Assembly: GCF_039539445.1 (NCBI RefSeq)
Contig: NZ_BAABDD010000010.1
Span: 62,001 to 126,000 of the forward strand
Direction of reading: 5' to 3'
Source: Salinactinospora qingdaonensis
GTDB taxonomy: Bacteria; Actinomycetota; Actinomycetes; Streptosporangiales; Streptosporangiaceae
DNA: 64,000 nt
Shown: piece by piece, positions 16,737-24,767 of the stretch
Numbering within the stretch: the stretch's first letter is position 1
How the letters are laid out: every line of letters begins with the position of its first letter
Made by a program: the position numbers and the translations under genes
The notes under the pieces: generated by a model
Told to the model about the DNA's origin: nothing
Seen by the model: only the letters and a program-made list of their open reading frames with translations
The model's database searches: none

Positions 16737-17189
16737 TCAGAGTGTTTTCTCAGATTTCGCTGCGCTGTCGTCGGCGGCCTCGACGAGCTCGGTCAGCACC
16801 CCGCCACAGTCCTTGGGGTGCAAGAAGGTGATCCGTGAGCCCGCCGTCCCGTGCCGTGGTTCCGGATCGAGGACGCGGACGCCGCGTTGTCCCACCGTCT
16901 CGGCGGTAGCGGCCACGTCGGCTGTACCGAATGCGACATGGTGGACTCCCTCGCCATTGCGCTGCAAAAACTTCGCCACAGGCGAGTCGTCGGTCAGCGG
17001 CTGGAGGAGCTGCACGCAGGCCCAGTGGCCGTCCGCGGTGCCGCCCACGCGCAGCATCGCTTCGCGTACCCCTTGCTCCTCGTTGACCTCTTCATGAGCC
17101 ACCTCCAGTCCGTAGACACGGCGGTAGAACTCCGCAGTCGCCTCGAGGTCGTGGCAGGCGATCCCCACATGATCGATCCGGGTGAGCAT
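16737..17189 (-). CDS. mce: Methylmalonyl-CoA epimerase
   Basis: The enzyme interconverts (2R)- and (2S)-methylmalonyl-CoA, linking the mutase to propionyl-CoA. The 150-residue vicinal-oxygen-chelate protein has two repeats: IDHVGIACHDLE with metal ligand His, and GVHHVAFGTADV with the second His; the late LTELVE carries the glutamate ligand. It lies beside thiolase and meaB, as in Streptomyces. No methylmalonyl-CoA mutase pair is in the window; only the isobutyryl-CoA-type large subunit is. Confidence 0.93.
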   Translation of the reverse strand: MLTRIDHVGIACHDLEATAEFYRRVYGLEVAHEEVNEEQGVREAMLRVGGTADGHWACVQLLQPLTDDSPVAKFLQRNGEGVHHVAFGTADVAATAETVGQRGVRVLDPEPRHGTAGSRITFLHPKDCGGVLTELVEAADDSAAKSEKTL

Positions 17190-17270
17190 AGTGGTCAGCC
17201 TCTCCGCAGCAGGGAATGAGCTGTATGTATCGTGTCAGATCAGGCGAGACGAACGGTTGGAGGCCCGTCC

Positions 17271-18458
17271 ATGTCCGGTTCTGTCATTGTCAGCGGAGCT
17301 CGTACTCCCATTGGCAAGCTCATGGGGTCGTTGGCCGGGTTCCCGGCCGTTGACCTGGGAGCGATCGCCATCCGCGCGGCGTTGGAGCGCGCCGGCCTCA
17401 CCGGGGAGCACCCTGACTACGTGATCATGGGGCAGGTTCTCCAGGCCGGCCAAGGACAGATCCCCTCCCGGCAGGCTGCGGTCAAGGCCGGTATCCCGAT
17501 GAGCGTGCCTTCGTTGACCATCAACAAGGTGTGCCTGTCCGGTCTGGACGCGATCGCTCTCGCCGATCAGCTCATCACCGCAGGCGAGTTCGACATCGTC
17601 GTGGCCGGCGGGATGGAGTCCATGACCAACGCGCCGCACCTGCTGCCCAAGGCGCGTCAGGGGTACCGCTACGGCGCCGTCGAGGTGCTCGACGCCACCG
17701 AGCACGACGGTCTCACCGACGTCTTCGACGCCGAGTCCATGGGGGCCTCCACCGAGCGCTACAACGCCCGTCTCGGGCTCACCCGTGACGTCCAGGACGC
17801 CTATTCGGCCCGCTCCCACCAGCGTGCCGCTGCCGCCATCAAGGACGGTCGCTTCGACGCCGAGATCGTCGAGGTCTCGGTCCCCCAGCGCAAGGGCGAG
17901 CCGCGCGTCTTCAGCGAGGACGAGGGGGTGCGTGGCGACACCTCCGTGGAGTCGCTGCAACGGCTGCGCCCCGCCTTCTCGCCGGAGGGCACCATCACCG
18001 CCGGCTCCTCCTCGCAGATCTCCGACGGTGCCTGTGCCGTGGTGGTGATGCGCCGCGAGCGGGCTGAGGAGTTGGGGTGCGAGATCTTGGCTGAGGTCGG
18101 CGCGCACGGCAACGTCGCCGGCCCTGACAACTCGTTGCACTCCCAGCCCTCCGGCGCCATTCAACGGGCGCTGCGGCGCTCGGGCCGCCGCACCGACGAC
18201 CTCGACCTCGTCGAGATCAACGAGGCGTTCGCCAGCGTGGCCGTGCAGTCCATCCGAGATCTGGAGGTCGCGGAGGACATCGTCAACGTCGACGGCGGCG
18301 CTATCGCTTTGGGGCATCCCATCGGTGCCTCTGGGGCGCGCATCGCTGTGCACCTGATTCACGAGCTGCGCCGCCGCGGGGGCGGGTTGGGCGCCGCGGG
18401 GCTGTGCGGTGGCGGTGGCCAGGGCGACGCGCTGCTGTTCGACGTCACCTCGGGGTAG
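17271..18458 (+). CDS. Acetyl-CoA C-acetyltransferase (thiolase)
   Basis: The enzyme condenses or cleaves acetoacetyl-CoA. The 395-residue protein shows the thiolase catalytic triad: the nucleophile Cys in NKVCLSGLDAI (about residue 88), His in GHPIGASGA and Cys in GLCGGGGQGDA. ATG 17271 has GGAGG (17259-17263) at 7 nt; the frame also opens at GTG 17232, but the extra 13 residues are not family-like. meaB follows after 6 nt, so the two are likely one transcript. Confidence 0.95.
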   Translation: MSGSVIVSGARTPIGKLMGSLAGFPAVDLGAIAIRAALERAGLTGEHPDYVIMGQVLQAGQGQIPSRQAAVKAGIPMSVPSLTINKVCLSGLDAIALADQLITAGEFDIVVAGGMESMTNAPHLLPKARQGYRYGAVEVLDATEHDGLTDVFDAESMGASTERYNARLGLTRDVQDAYSARSHQRAAAAIKDGRFDAEIVEVSVPQRKGEPRVFSEDEGVRGDTSVESLQRLRPAFSPEGTITAGSSSQISDGACAVVVMRRERAEELGCEILAEVGAHGNVAGPDNSLHSQPSGAIQRALRRSGRRTDDLDLVEINEAFASVAVQSIRDLEVAEDIVNVDGGAIALGHPIGASGARIAVHLIHELRRRGGGLGAAGLCGGGGQGDALLFDVTSG

Positions 18459-18464
18459 CCGGCC

Positions 18465-19424
18465 ATGCGCGCCATCGAGCCCGCGACCCTGACCGCCCGC
18501 GTGCTGGGCGGGGAGAGCCGCGCGGTCGCCCGCGCCGTCTCGTTGGTGGAAAACGCGGGCGGACAACTGCGCGAACTCATGGCTGCCCTGGCTCCCCACA
18601 CCGGTGGCGCGCGGGTGATCGGCCTCACCGGCTCGCCCGGTGTGGGCAAGTCCACCTCGACCAGTGCACTGGTGAGTGCGTTGCGCCGGCGCGGCGAGCG
18701 CGTGGGAGTTCTGGCGGTGGACCCCTCGTCTCCCTTCACCGGTGGGGCGTTGCTCGGCGACCGGGTCCGCATGCAGCACCACGCCGCCGATCCCGGCGTC
18801 TTCATCCGCTCTATGGCCAGTCGTGGGCATTTGGGCGGGCTCTCGTGGGCCACCCCGCACGCCCTGCGGGTGCTGGACGCGGCGGGATTCGAGACGATCC
18901 TGGTCGAGACCGTCGGGGTCGGCCAAGCCGAGGTCGACATCGCCGCCCACGCCGACACCACGGTCGTGCTGCTCGCCCCCGGGATGGGCGACGGGGTGCA
19001 GGCCGCCAAAGCCGGGGTCGTGGAGATCGCCGACGTTTTCGCCGTCAACAAAGCCGACCGTGAGGGGGCGCATGCCACAGCGCGTGAGCTACGTCAAGTG
19101 GTGAGCCAGGTCCCGCGCGCCCCTGGCCAGTGGCGCCCGCCTGTGGTGAGCACCGTCGCCGCCCACGAGCAGGGGATCGACGACCTCCTTGCCGCTCTCG
19201 ACGAGCACGACACGCACCTCACCATCTCCGGCGAGCGGGAGCGCCGCCGGTTGGCTCGGGCGCGCGAGGAGGTTGAGGCGATCGCGATGAGCGCCCTGCG
19301 CGAGCGCCTCGCCCGGCCGCTGCGGCCCGGTGCCGCCGATCTCGCGGAGCTGGCCCAACAGGTGGCCACCGCCCGGATCGACCCCTACACTGCGGCCGAC
19401 CGTCTCCTCGACACCTTGGGGTGA
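18465..19424 (+). CDS. meaB: MeaB GTPase, chaperone of B12-dependent mutases
   Basis: MeaB is a G3E GTPase that gates cofactor loading and protects acyl-CoA mutases. The 319-residue protein has Walker A GSPGVGKST (about residues 52-60), the metal-binding region VDPSSPFTGGALLGDRVRM (read from DPSSPF to DRVRM), ETVGVGQAE and the base-specificity motif NKAD. It begins 6 nt after the thiolase stop. Its probable client here is IcmA at 22604, although that gene has its own promoter. Confidence 0.94.
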   Translation: MRAIEPATLTARVLGGESRAVARAVSLVENAGGQLRELMAALAPHTGGARVIGLTGSPGVGKSTSTSALVSALRRRGERVGVLAVDPSSPFTGGALLGDRVRMQHHAADPGVFIRSMASRGHLGGLSWATPHALRVLDAAGFETILVETVGVGQAEVDIAAHADTTVVLLAPGMGDGVQAAKAGVVEIADVFAVNKADREGAHATARELRQVVSQVPRAPGQWRPPVVSTVAAHEQGIDDLLAALDEHDTHLTISGERERRRLARAREEVEAIAMSALRERLARPLRPGAADLAELAQQVATARIDPYTAADRLLDTLG

Positions 19425-19476
19425 GCGGCTGGGACCGAACGCGCGGACGGGCCCCACAGCCGCCCGCGCGCCGGCC

Positions 19477-19510
19477 GTGGACCCGAAGCCGGCATTGGCG
19501 TCGGGTCCAC
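19477..19510. terminator. Stem-loop between convergent meaB and chitinase genes
   Basis: GTGGACCCGA (19477-19486) pairs perfectly with TCGGGTCCAC (19501-19510). It lies between two convergent stops and may serve both strands. Confidence 0.65.
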
Positions 19511-19565
19511 CCCGGGGCAGGGGCTGGGAGAGACCAACTGCGCCCCGCCCCGGTCCAGTCAGAGC

Positions 19566-21527
19566 CTAAGGCTGCTCTAGCGCTGCGTCGATGGCTGTTA
19601 TCAAGCTGCCCTGCGCGTCATCGCCGTCCAGCGACCACGCCATGATCCCGCCGAGGCCCTGCTGCTTGGCCCAAGCCACCTTCTGTTCCATAGCAGTGGG
19701 ATCGTCATAGGTCCAGAAGGTGGTGCCGTCGTAGAGCCAGGCGGTGCCCGCCGCCTCGTCGCGGTAGAGCGTGTAGCCGCTCAGATCCTTGATATTTTTG
19801 TAGTCGTCGATCCCGTCCTCGTAGGGACCGGACGCCGCTCCGGTGGCGGACTGGTGCAACCCGTCGCCGTCGGGGCCGGCGGGCACGCCTGTCCAGCCGC
19901 GGCTGTAGAAGGGCACGCCCATCACCATGTCCGCGGGGTCGGCGCCGCGGTCGACGTAGGCCTGCACGGTCTCCTGCATGCTGTAGGTGCGCGGTCCCGG
20001 GTCGTTGGGGATGGGTGTGAGGTTGGACTGGTGGTTAGTGGTGTCCTCCCACGCGCCGTGGAAGTCGTAGCCCTGGAGGGTGATGAAGTCGAAGTCTTCC
20101 ATGAGGGCGGCGACCTCGTAGCCGGCCTCGATCTTTTCGGGGTCGGCGGCCATGAACGAAGTGAGCTGGTAGTCCTGGCCGGTCTCGGTCGCTAGGGCGT
20201 CGAGTTGGTCGCGGAACTCCTGCACCAGTGCGGTGAAGTTCTCCTTGTCCTCGGGCCGATAGGTGTTGTCGGGGTGGCCCGCCGAGCCCGGCCACTCCCA
20301 GTCCAGGTCGATGCCGTCGAACACGCCTGCGGCTGCACCGGTTCCGCCGGCGCCGTCGATCACCGGCAGGTTGCCGCGCAGGTACATGTCGATGCAGGAG
20401 CTGACCATCTGCTCGCGCGAGTCCTGGGTCAGCGCTGCGTCGGAGAGGTTCTTCGACCATGTCCAGCCGCCGATGGAGATGTGCACCCGCAGGTGGGGGT
20501 GCTTCTCTTTGAGCTCGCGCAGTTGGTTGAAATTACCGCGCAGGTCCTGGCTCCAGGAGTCGGCCGTGCCGTCGACACTGTCGGCGGCGCTGAAGGAGCG
20601 TCCGTAGTCGGCGTAGGCGTCGCCCTCGCCGGTCTGGTTGGCCATGAAGCACTGTCCATCGGCCGAGACGTTGGCGAAGGCGTAGTTGATGTGGGTGAGC
20701 TTTTCGGCGGTCCCGCTGGTGTCGACGTCCTTGACCAGGTAGTCACGGGCGTAGATGCCCCATTGGGTGAAGTAGCCCACGCGACGGTCGTCGCCGGGGC
20801 CGGAGGGGTCCCCGCCGTTGTCGGTCTCGGTGCGGGTGGTTACCGCCGCGCTGGCCGCCGAGCGGTTGCCGGCGGCGTCGTAGGCGCGCACGGTGTGGGT
20901 GTACTCGGTGTCGGGGCTCAGCCCGCCGACCGTGGCCGAGGTGGTGTCCCCGACGAGGGCGCGCACCACCTCGCCGGTGCCGTCCAGGATCTCGTAGCCG
21001 GCGACGGCAACGTTGTCGGTGGCGGCGTCCCAGTCCAGGGTGATGCTGGTGGCGGTGGTCGCCGTCGCGGTCAGGGCGGTGGGAGCTGTGGGCGCTTCGG
21101 TGTCGTCGGGCGCCTCTCCTGAGCAGGGGGCATCGTTGATGAGGCAGGTCACGGGGGCGGTTTCGCCGCCGGAGAAGGAGCCGTTGAACCCGATGCCGTA
21201 GCTGCCGCCGGCGGGGACGTCGGCGCCCCAGCTCGGCGGGGTCACGATGTAGGTACCGCCCGAAGTTTGCAGCTCAGCGTTCCACAGGCTGGTCACTTCG
21301 GCCCCGTCGGGCAGGGTGAACTCGATGGTCCAGTCGGTCAGGGCGGCGTCGCCGTCGTTGTTGATGGTGAGCTGGCCGCTGTAGCCGGTCTCCCAGGTCT
21401 GCCCTTCGGTGTAGATCACGGAGACGTCGGAGCTGGCAGCCGTAGCGGGTGTGGCAACCAGTGGAAGGGCGGATAGCGCTAGAGCGAGAGCAGCCGCAGT
21501 CGCCGCTCGGATTCGGGGGGTTCTCAA
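19566..21527 (-). CDS. Secreted family 18 chitinase with CBM2 and FnIII domains
   Basis: This enzyme hydrolyses chitin outside the cell. The 653-residue precursor has, in order, a signal peptide (to about residue 31, ending in ATAAS), a CBM2 (about 32-138, closing PVTCLINDAPC), a fibronectin III domain (about 145-235) and a GH18 barrel (about 250-650). The active-site motif DGIDLDWEWP has D404, D407, D409 and the catalytic E411. The architecture resembles the Streptomyces ChiC/ChiA group. The upstream gap 21528-21963 contains a striking AT-rich patch that may hold its promoter and operator. No DasR-type TGGTCTAGACCA box was seen. Confidence 0.95.
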   Translation of the reverse strand: MRTPRIRAATAAALALALSALPLVATPATAASSDVSVIYTEGQTWETGYSGQLTINNDGDAALTDWTIEFTLPDGAEVTSLWNAELQTSGGTYIVTPPSWGADVPAGGSYGIGFNGSFSGGETAPVTCLINDAPCSGEAPDDTEAPTAPTALTATATTATSITLDWDAATDNVAVAGYEILDGTGEVVRALVGDTTSATVGGLSPDTEYTHTVRAYDAAGNRSAASAAVTTRTETDNGGDPSGPGDDRRVGYFTQWGIYARDYLVKDVDTSGTAEKLTHINYAFANVSADGQCFMANQTGEGDAYADYGRSFSAADSVDGTADSWSQDLRGNFNQLRELKEKHPHLRVHISIGGWTWSKNLSDAALTQDSREQMVSSCIDMYLRGNLPVIDGAGGTGAAAGVFDGIDLDWEWPGSAGHPDNTYRPEDKENFTALVQEFRDQLDALATETGQDYQLTSFMAADPEKIEAGYEVAALMEDFDFITLQGYDFHGAWEDTTNHQSNLTPIPNDPGPRTYSMQETVQAYVDRGADPADMVMGVPFYSRGWTGVPAGPDGDGLHQSATGAASGPYEDGIDDYKNIKDLSGYTLYRDEAAGTAWLYDGTTFWTYDDPTAMEQKVAWAKQQGLGGIMAWSLDGDDAQGSLITAIDAALEQP

Positions 21528-21731
21528 CTGCGTTCGTCTCCTACTTCGTCAGCAGGGTGGCAAGATCGCGGCCGGTGCCGGGCGGGGCGCCCGGAGGGGG
21601 CCGCAGGGCCGACCGTGTCGGCCGGATGTGCGGTGCGGTCGTGGGGAGGGGACGGTGGGATGGGGGAGCTCGGGCGCTGTGCCGGTCACCACCGCTGGGG
21701 AGGGGCATGTGACCTCCATCCGGTGAGCGCC

Positions 21732-21765
21732 AAATTTTTAGGAAACTTAACTAATAATTTCTGTA
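21732..21765 (-). promoter_or_regulatory. AT-rich patch upstream of the chitinase gene
   Basis: A 34-bp stretch with about six G/C bases (21732-21765) stands in a very GC-rich gap about 205 nt upstream of the chitinase start. It includes TTAGGAAACTTAACTAA (21738-21754), and the minus strand reads TAAAAAT. A promoter with a regulator site is plausible; the assignment to the chitinase rather than the MarR gene is inferred from distance and strand. Confidence 0.4.
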
Positions 21766-21950
21766 GGGGGCAATGGGTTCTCCTGCGGCGTTCCCCTGTC
21801 ATCGTTGCCGGGGGAGCGAGGATGCTGCCTGGTCTGGCTGTCGAGCTGGACAGGTCTTCCGGCGGGGAAGCGGGAGGCGAATTGGCCGAATCCGGCCAGG
21901 CGTCGTCTCTTGACAGAGATCGCGGACCGTGAAGCCCGGCGTGAAGTCGA

Positions 21951-21956
21951 TACAGT
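21951..21956 (+). promoter_or_regulatory. -10 box TACAGT, leaderless start of the MarR gene
   Basis: TACAGT ends 7 nt before GTG 21964; no Shine-Dalgarno is present between them. Confidence 0.5.
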
Positions 21957-21963
21957 GTGACTT

Positions 21964-22497
21964 GTGGGTAACCCGCTTAATCTTCCGTTCGACCCCATCG
22001 AGCGCGCCCATGAGAACTGGAGGGCGCACTGGGGGGCCTCGCCGGCGATGGCCGCGGTCACCTCGGTTATGCGAGCCCAGCAGCTTCTCATCGGTCAGCT
22101 CGACGCCACCCTCAAACCCTTTGAGTTGACGTTTGCGCGCTATGAGGCGCTGGTGCTGCTGACGTTCAGCTCCACCGGCGCGCTCCCGCTCGGCAAGATC
22201 GGCGAGCGGCTCATGGTCCACCCGACAAGCGTCACCAACACCATCGACCGGCTAGAGCGTCAGGAGTTCGTACGGCGTAGGCCCAACCCCAGCGACGGCC
22301 GCGGCACGCTCGCGGAGATCACCGACACCGGGCGCGATGTCGTCGAGCGCGCCACCCGCGAGCTCCTGGCGATGGACTTCGGCCTCGACTGCTACAGCGA
22401 AGAGGAGCTGTGGCACGTCCACGAGCTGTTCGTCAAGCTCCGGGTGAGCTTTGGGGACTTCCCCGAATCCGCGGCGCGGGAGCGCCCCCGCGCCTAA
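21964..22497 (+). CDS. MarR-family transcriptional regulator
   Basis: The 177-residue protein has the MarR winged helix: recognition region GERLMVHPTSVTNTIDRLER and wing QEFVRRRPNPSDGRGTLAEIT (key DGRG). It lies 106 nt upstream of icmA in the same direction. An 18-bp imperfect dyad covers the icmA promoter, so this protein probably controls the mutase, perhaps in response to an acyl-CoA or acid. The order MarR-icmA is, from memory, conserved in Streptomyces. Confidence 0.9.
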   Translation: MGNPLNLPFDPIERAHENWRAHWGASPAMAAVTSVMRAQQLLIGQLDATLKPFELTFARYEALVLLTFSSTGALPLGKIGERLMVHPTSVTNTIDRLERQEFVRRRPNPSDGRGTLAEITDTGRDVVERATRELLAMDFGLDCYSEEELWHVHELFVKLRVSFGDFPESAARERPRA

Positions 22498-22578
22498 AGC
22501 GTCGCGGCCCCTGCGGCGCCCGACCCGCCCCAGGGGAGGTGGGCACGCACGGTTAGGGAGATCCCTACTACCAGATTT

Positions 22579-22596
22579 TAGTTGGAAGTCCTACTA
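22579..22596. promoter_or_regulatory. Candidate MarR operator over the icmA promoter
   Basis: TAGTTGGAAGTCCTACTA (22579-22596) matches its own reverse complement at 14 of 18 positions, of the size MarR dimers bind. CCTACTA inside it also occurs at 22564-22570, 26 bp upstream. It overlaps the proposed -10 box of icmA. Confidence 0.5.
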
Positions 22597-22597
22597 T
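22592..22597 (+). promoter_or_regulatory. -10 box TACTAT, leaderless start of icmA
   Basis: TACTAT ends 6 nt before ATG 22604. The only purine run (GGAG) is one base from the ATG, too close for a Shine-Dalgarno. Confidence 0.5.
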
Positions 22598-22603
22598 CGG
22601 AGT

Positions 22604-24340
22604 ATGGCTGAGGAGGACATCGAAGCGGGCCGTGCCCGTTGGCAACGACGCTACGACGCCGCCCGCACGCGCGAGGCCGACTTCACCACCCTGTCGGGCC
22701 GACAGGTCGAACCGGTCTACGGCCCGCCGCCGGGAGCTGAGGTTCCCGGCTTCGACCGCATCGGCTGGCCGGGCGAGTTCCCCTTCACCCGCGGCCTCCA
22801 CCCCACCGGCTACCGAGGACGCACCTGGACGATCCGCCAGTTCGCCGGGTTCGGCAGCGCCGCCCAGACCAACGAGCGCTACAAGATGATCCTGGACTCG
22901 GGGGGCGGCGGGCTCTCGGTGGCCTTCGACATGCCCACTCTCATGGGGCGCGACTCTGACGACCCTCACGCCTTGGGGGAGGTCGGCCACTGCGGGGTCG
23001 CCATCGACTCGGTCGCCGACATGACGACCCTCTTCGACGGGATTCCCCTCAGCGACGTCACCACCTCGATGACCATCAGCGGCCCCGCCGTGCCGATGCT
23101 GTGCATGTACCTCGTCGCCGCCGAGCGGCAGGGAGCCGACATCAGCCGGCTCAACGGCACGCTACAGACCGACATCTTCAAGGAGTACATCGCCCAGAAG
23201 GAGTGGCTCTACCCGCCCGAGCCACACCTGCGCCTCATCGGCGACCTCATGGAGTTCTGTAGCCGCGACATCCCGGCCTTCAAGCCCCTGTCGGTGTCGG
23301 GCTACCACATCCGTGAGGCCGGGGCCACGGCCGCCCAGGAGTTGGCCTTCACCCTCGCCGACGGTTTCGGCTACGTGGAGGTGGGCCTGTCGCGCGGACT
23401 CGACGTCGACACCTTCGCCCCCGGCCTGTCCTTCTTCTTCGACGCCCACATCGACTTCTTCGAGGAGATCGCCAAGTTTCGCGCGGCCCGGCGCATCTGG
23501 GCCCGCTGGATGCGCGACCGCTACGGCGCCCGCAGCGAACGGGCACAGTGGCTGCGGTTCCACACCCAGACGGCCGGAGTCTCACTGACCGCCCAACAGC
23601 CCCACAACAACGTGGTGCGCACCGCCCTGGAAGCGCTGTCGGCCGTGCTGGGGGGCACGAACTCCCTGCACACCAACGCCCTCGACGAGACGCTGGCCCT
23701 GCCCACCGAGCACGCCGCCGAGATCGCGCTGCGCACCCAGCAGGTCATCATGGAAGAGACCGGTGTGACCAACGTCGCCGACCCTTTGGGCGGCTCGTGG
23801 TACATCGAAGCGCTCACCGACCAGATCGAGGCCGACGTCGAACGAATCCTCGGCCAGATCCTGGAGATGGGCGAGCCGCGGCCGGCCGAGCGCGCCGTGG
23901 CCGCGGACCCCCGCTTTGCCACCCACCCCATCGGCCCTATGACTTCAGGCATTCTCGCCGGCATCGCCAACGGTTGGTTCAGTTCCGAGATCGCCGAGTC
24001 GGCCTTCGCCTACCAGCGGGCTGTGGAGAAGGGCGACAAGCGCATCGTCGGCGTTAACTGCCACACCGGTACCGTCTCGGGTGAACTGGAGATCCTGCGG
24101 GTCAGCCACGAGATCGAACGGGAACAGACACGCACGCTCGCCCGCCGCCGGGCCGAACGGGACCGCGCCGCCGTCGACGCCGCCCTAGCGCGCCTGCTGC
24201 GCGCCACCCGCGAACCCGAACACAGCACCAACCTCATCCCGGTCATCATGGACGCCGTTCGCGCCGAGGCGACCCTCGGTGAGATATGCGCCACCATGGG
24301 GGAGGAATTCGGAAGCTACACCGAAGATCCGAAGTTCTAG
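22604..24340 (+). CDS. icmA: Isobutyryl-CoA mutase large subunit
   Basis: IcmA with a separate B12-binding subunit interconverts isobutyryl-CoA and n-butyryl-CoA. The 578-residue protein is the TIM-barrel part only; the DxHxxG B12 domain of one-piece mutases is absent. The two residues that set substrate choice match IcmA at the same numbers: Phe80 in TIRQFAGFG (Tyr89 in methylmalonyl-CoA mutase) and Gln198 in EYIAQKEW (Arg207 there). Other landmarks are LNGTLQTDIFKEY and HTQTAGVSLTAQQ. The start at 22604 fits the family and the leaderless promoter. The small subunit IcmB is not in this window, so it must be encoded elsewhere. Confidence 0.92.
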   Translation: MAEEDIEAGRARWQRRYDAARTREADFTTLSGRQVEPVYGPPPGAEVPGFDRIGWPGEFPFTRGLHPTGYRGRTWTIRQFAGFGSAAQTNERYKMILDSGGGGLSVAFDMPTLMGRDSDDPHALGEVGHCGVAIDSVADMTTLFDGIPLSDVTTSMTISGPAVPMLCMYLVAAERQGADISRLNGTLQTDIFKEYIAQKEWLYPPEPHLRLIGDLMEFCSRDIPAFKPLSVSGYHIREAGATAAQELAFTLADGFGYVEVGLSRGLDVDTFAPGLSFFFDAHIDFFEEIAKFRAARRIWARWMRDRYGARSERAQWLRFHTQTAGVSLTAQQPHNNVVRTALEALSAVLGGTNSLHTNALDETLALPTEHAAEIALRTQQVIMEETGVTNVADPLGGSWYIEALTDQIEADVERILGQILEMGEPRPAERAVAADPRFATHPIGPMTSGILAGIANGWFSSEIAESAFAYQRAVEKGDKRIVGVNCHTGTVSGELEILRVSHEIEREQTRTLARRRAERDRAAVDAALARLLRATREPEHSTNLIPVIMDAVRAEATLGEICATMGEEFGSYTEDPKF

Positions 24341-24767
24341 CTCCCGCCCGGTCGAGCACACCTTGGCCACCGGCGTCGCTGGCCGACAGCCGCACCTCGG
24401 GCGGGTACGGCGCCTCGGCCGGCCGCGCTTTGAGCCCCGGCGGGCTCTTCTGGTCCTACGCGGTGTTCTCCCAGCACAACGCCCCATGGGCCAGCCGATG
24501 CCGGTTGGTCGAACTGTCGGTGAACACCCCGCCGCGCCGGCGGCCCACCCGCCACGCCCGAGACCGCGGGGCTTTCTGCGGGGCTTCTCGTGGCTGCTCA
24601 GGGCCATAGCCAGGCAATCCCCACCCGGAGAACCGCGGGGAAACGCCGCGGCACACCTGATCACAACCGATTGTGAAACGCCCAACCCCCGACACGACCC
24701 CGATTGCCCGCTGCCAAGGAGGCGAGGAAGGCAACGTGGTCGCCGCGGATACGGCAGGATGGGAAGT
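24341..24767. other. 427-nt gap without a recognisable gene
   Basis: The stretch is GC-rich on both strands. Short frames exist, but none has family resemblance or a credible start. CAGGAT at 24755-24760 ends 7 nt before the next gene and may be its -10 box. I see no terminator that I trust after icmA. Confidence 0.5.

Noticed and set aside
21528..21731. DasR operator for the chitinase
   Set aside because: No copy of an ACTGGTCTAGACCAGT-like palindrome was found in the upstream gap.
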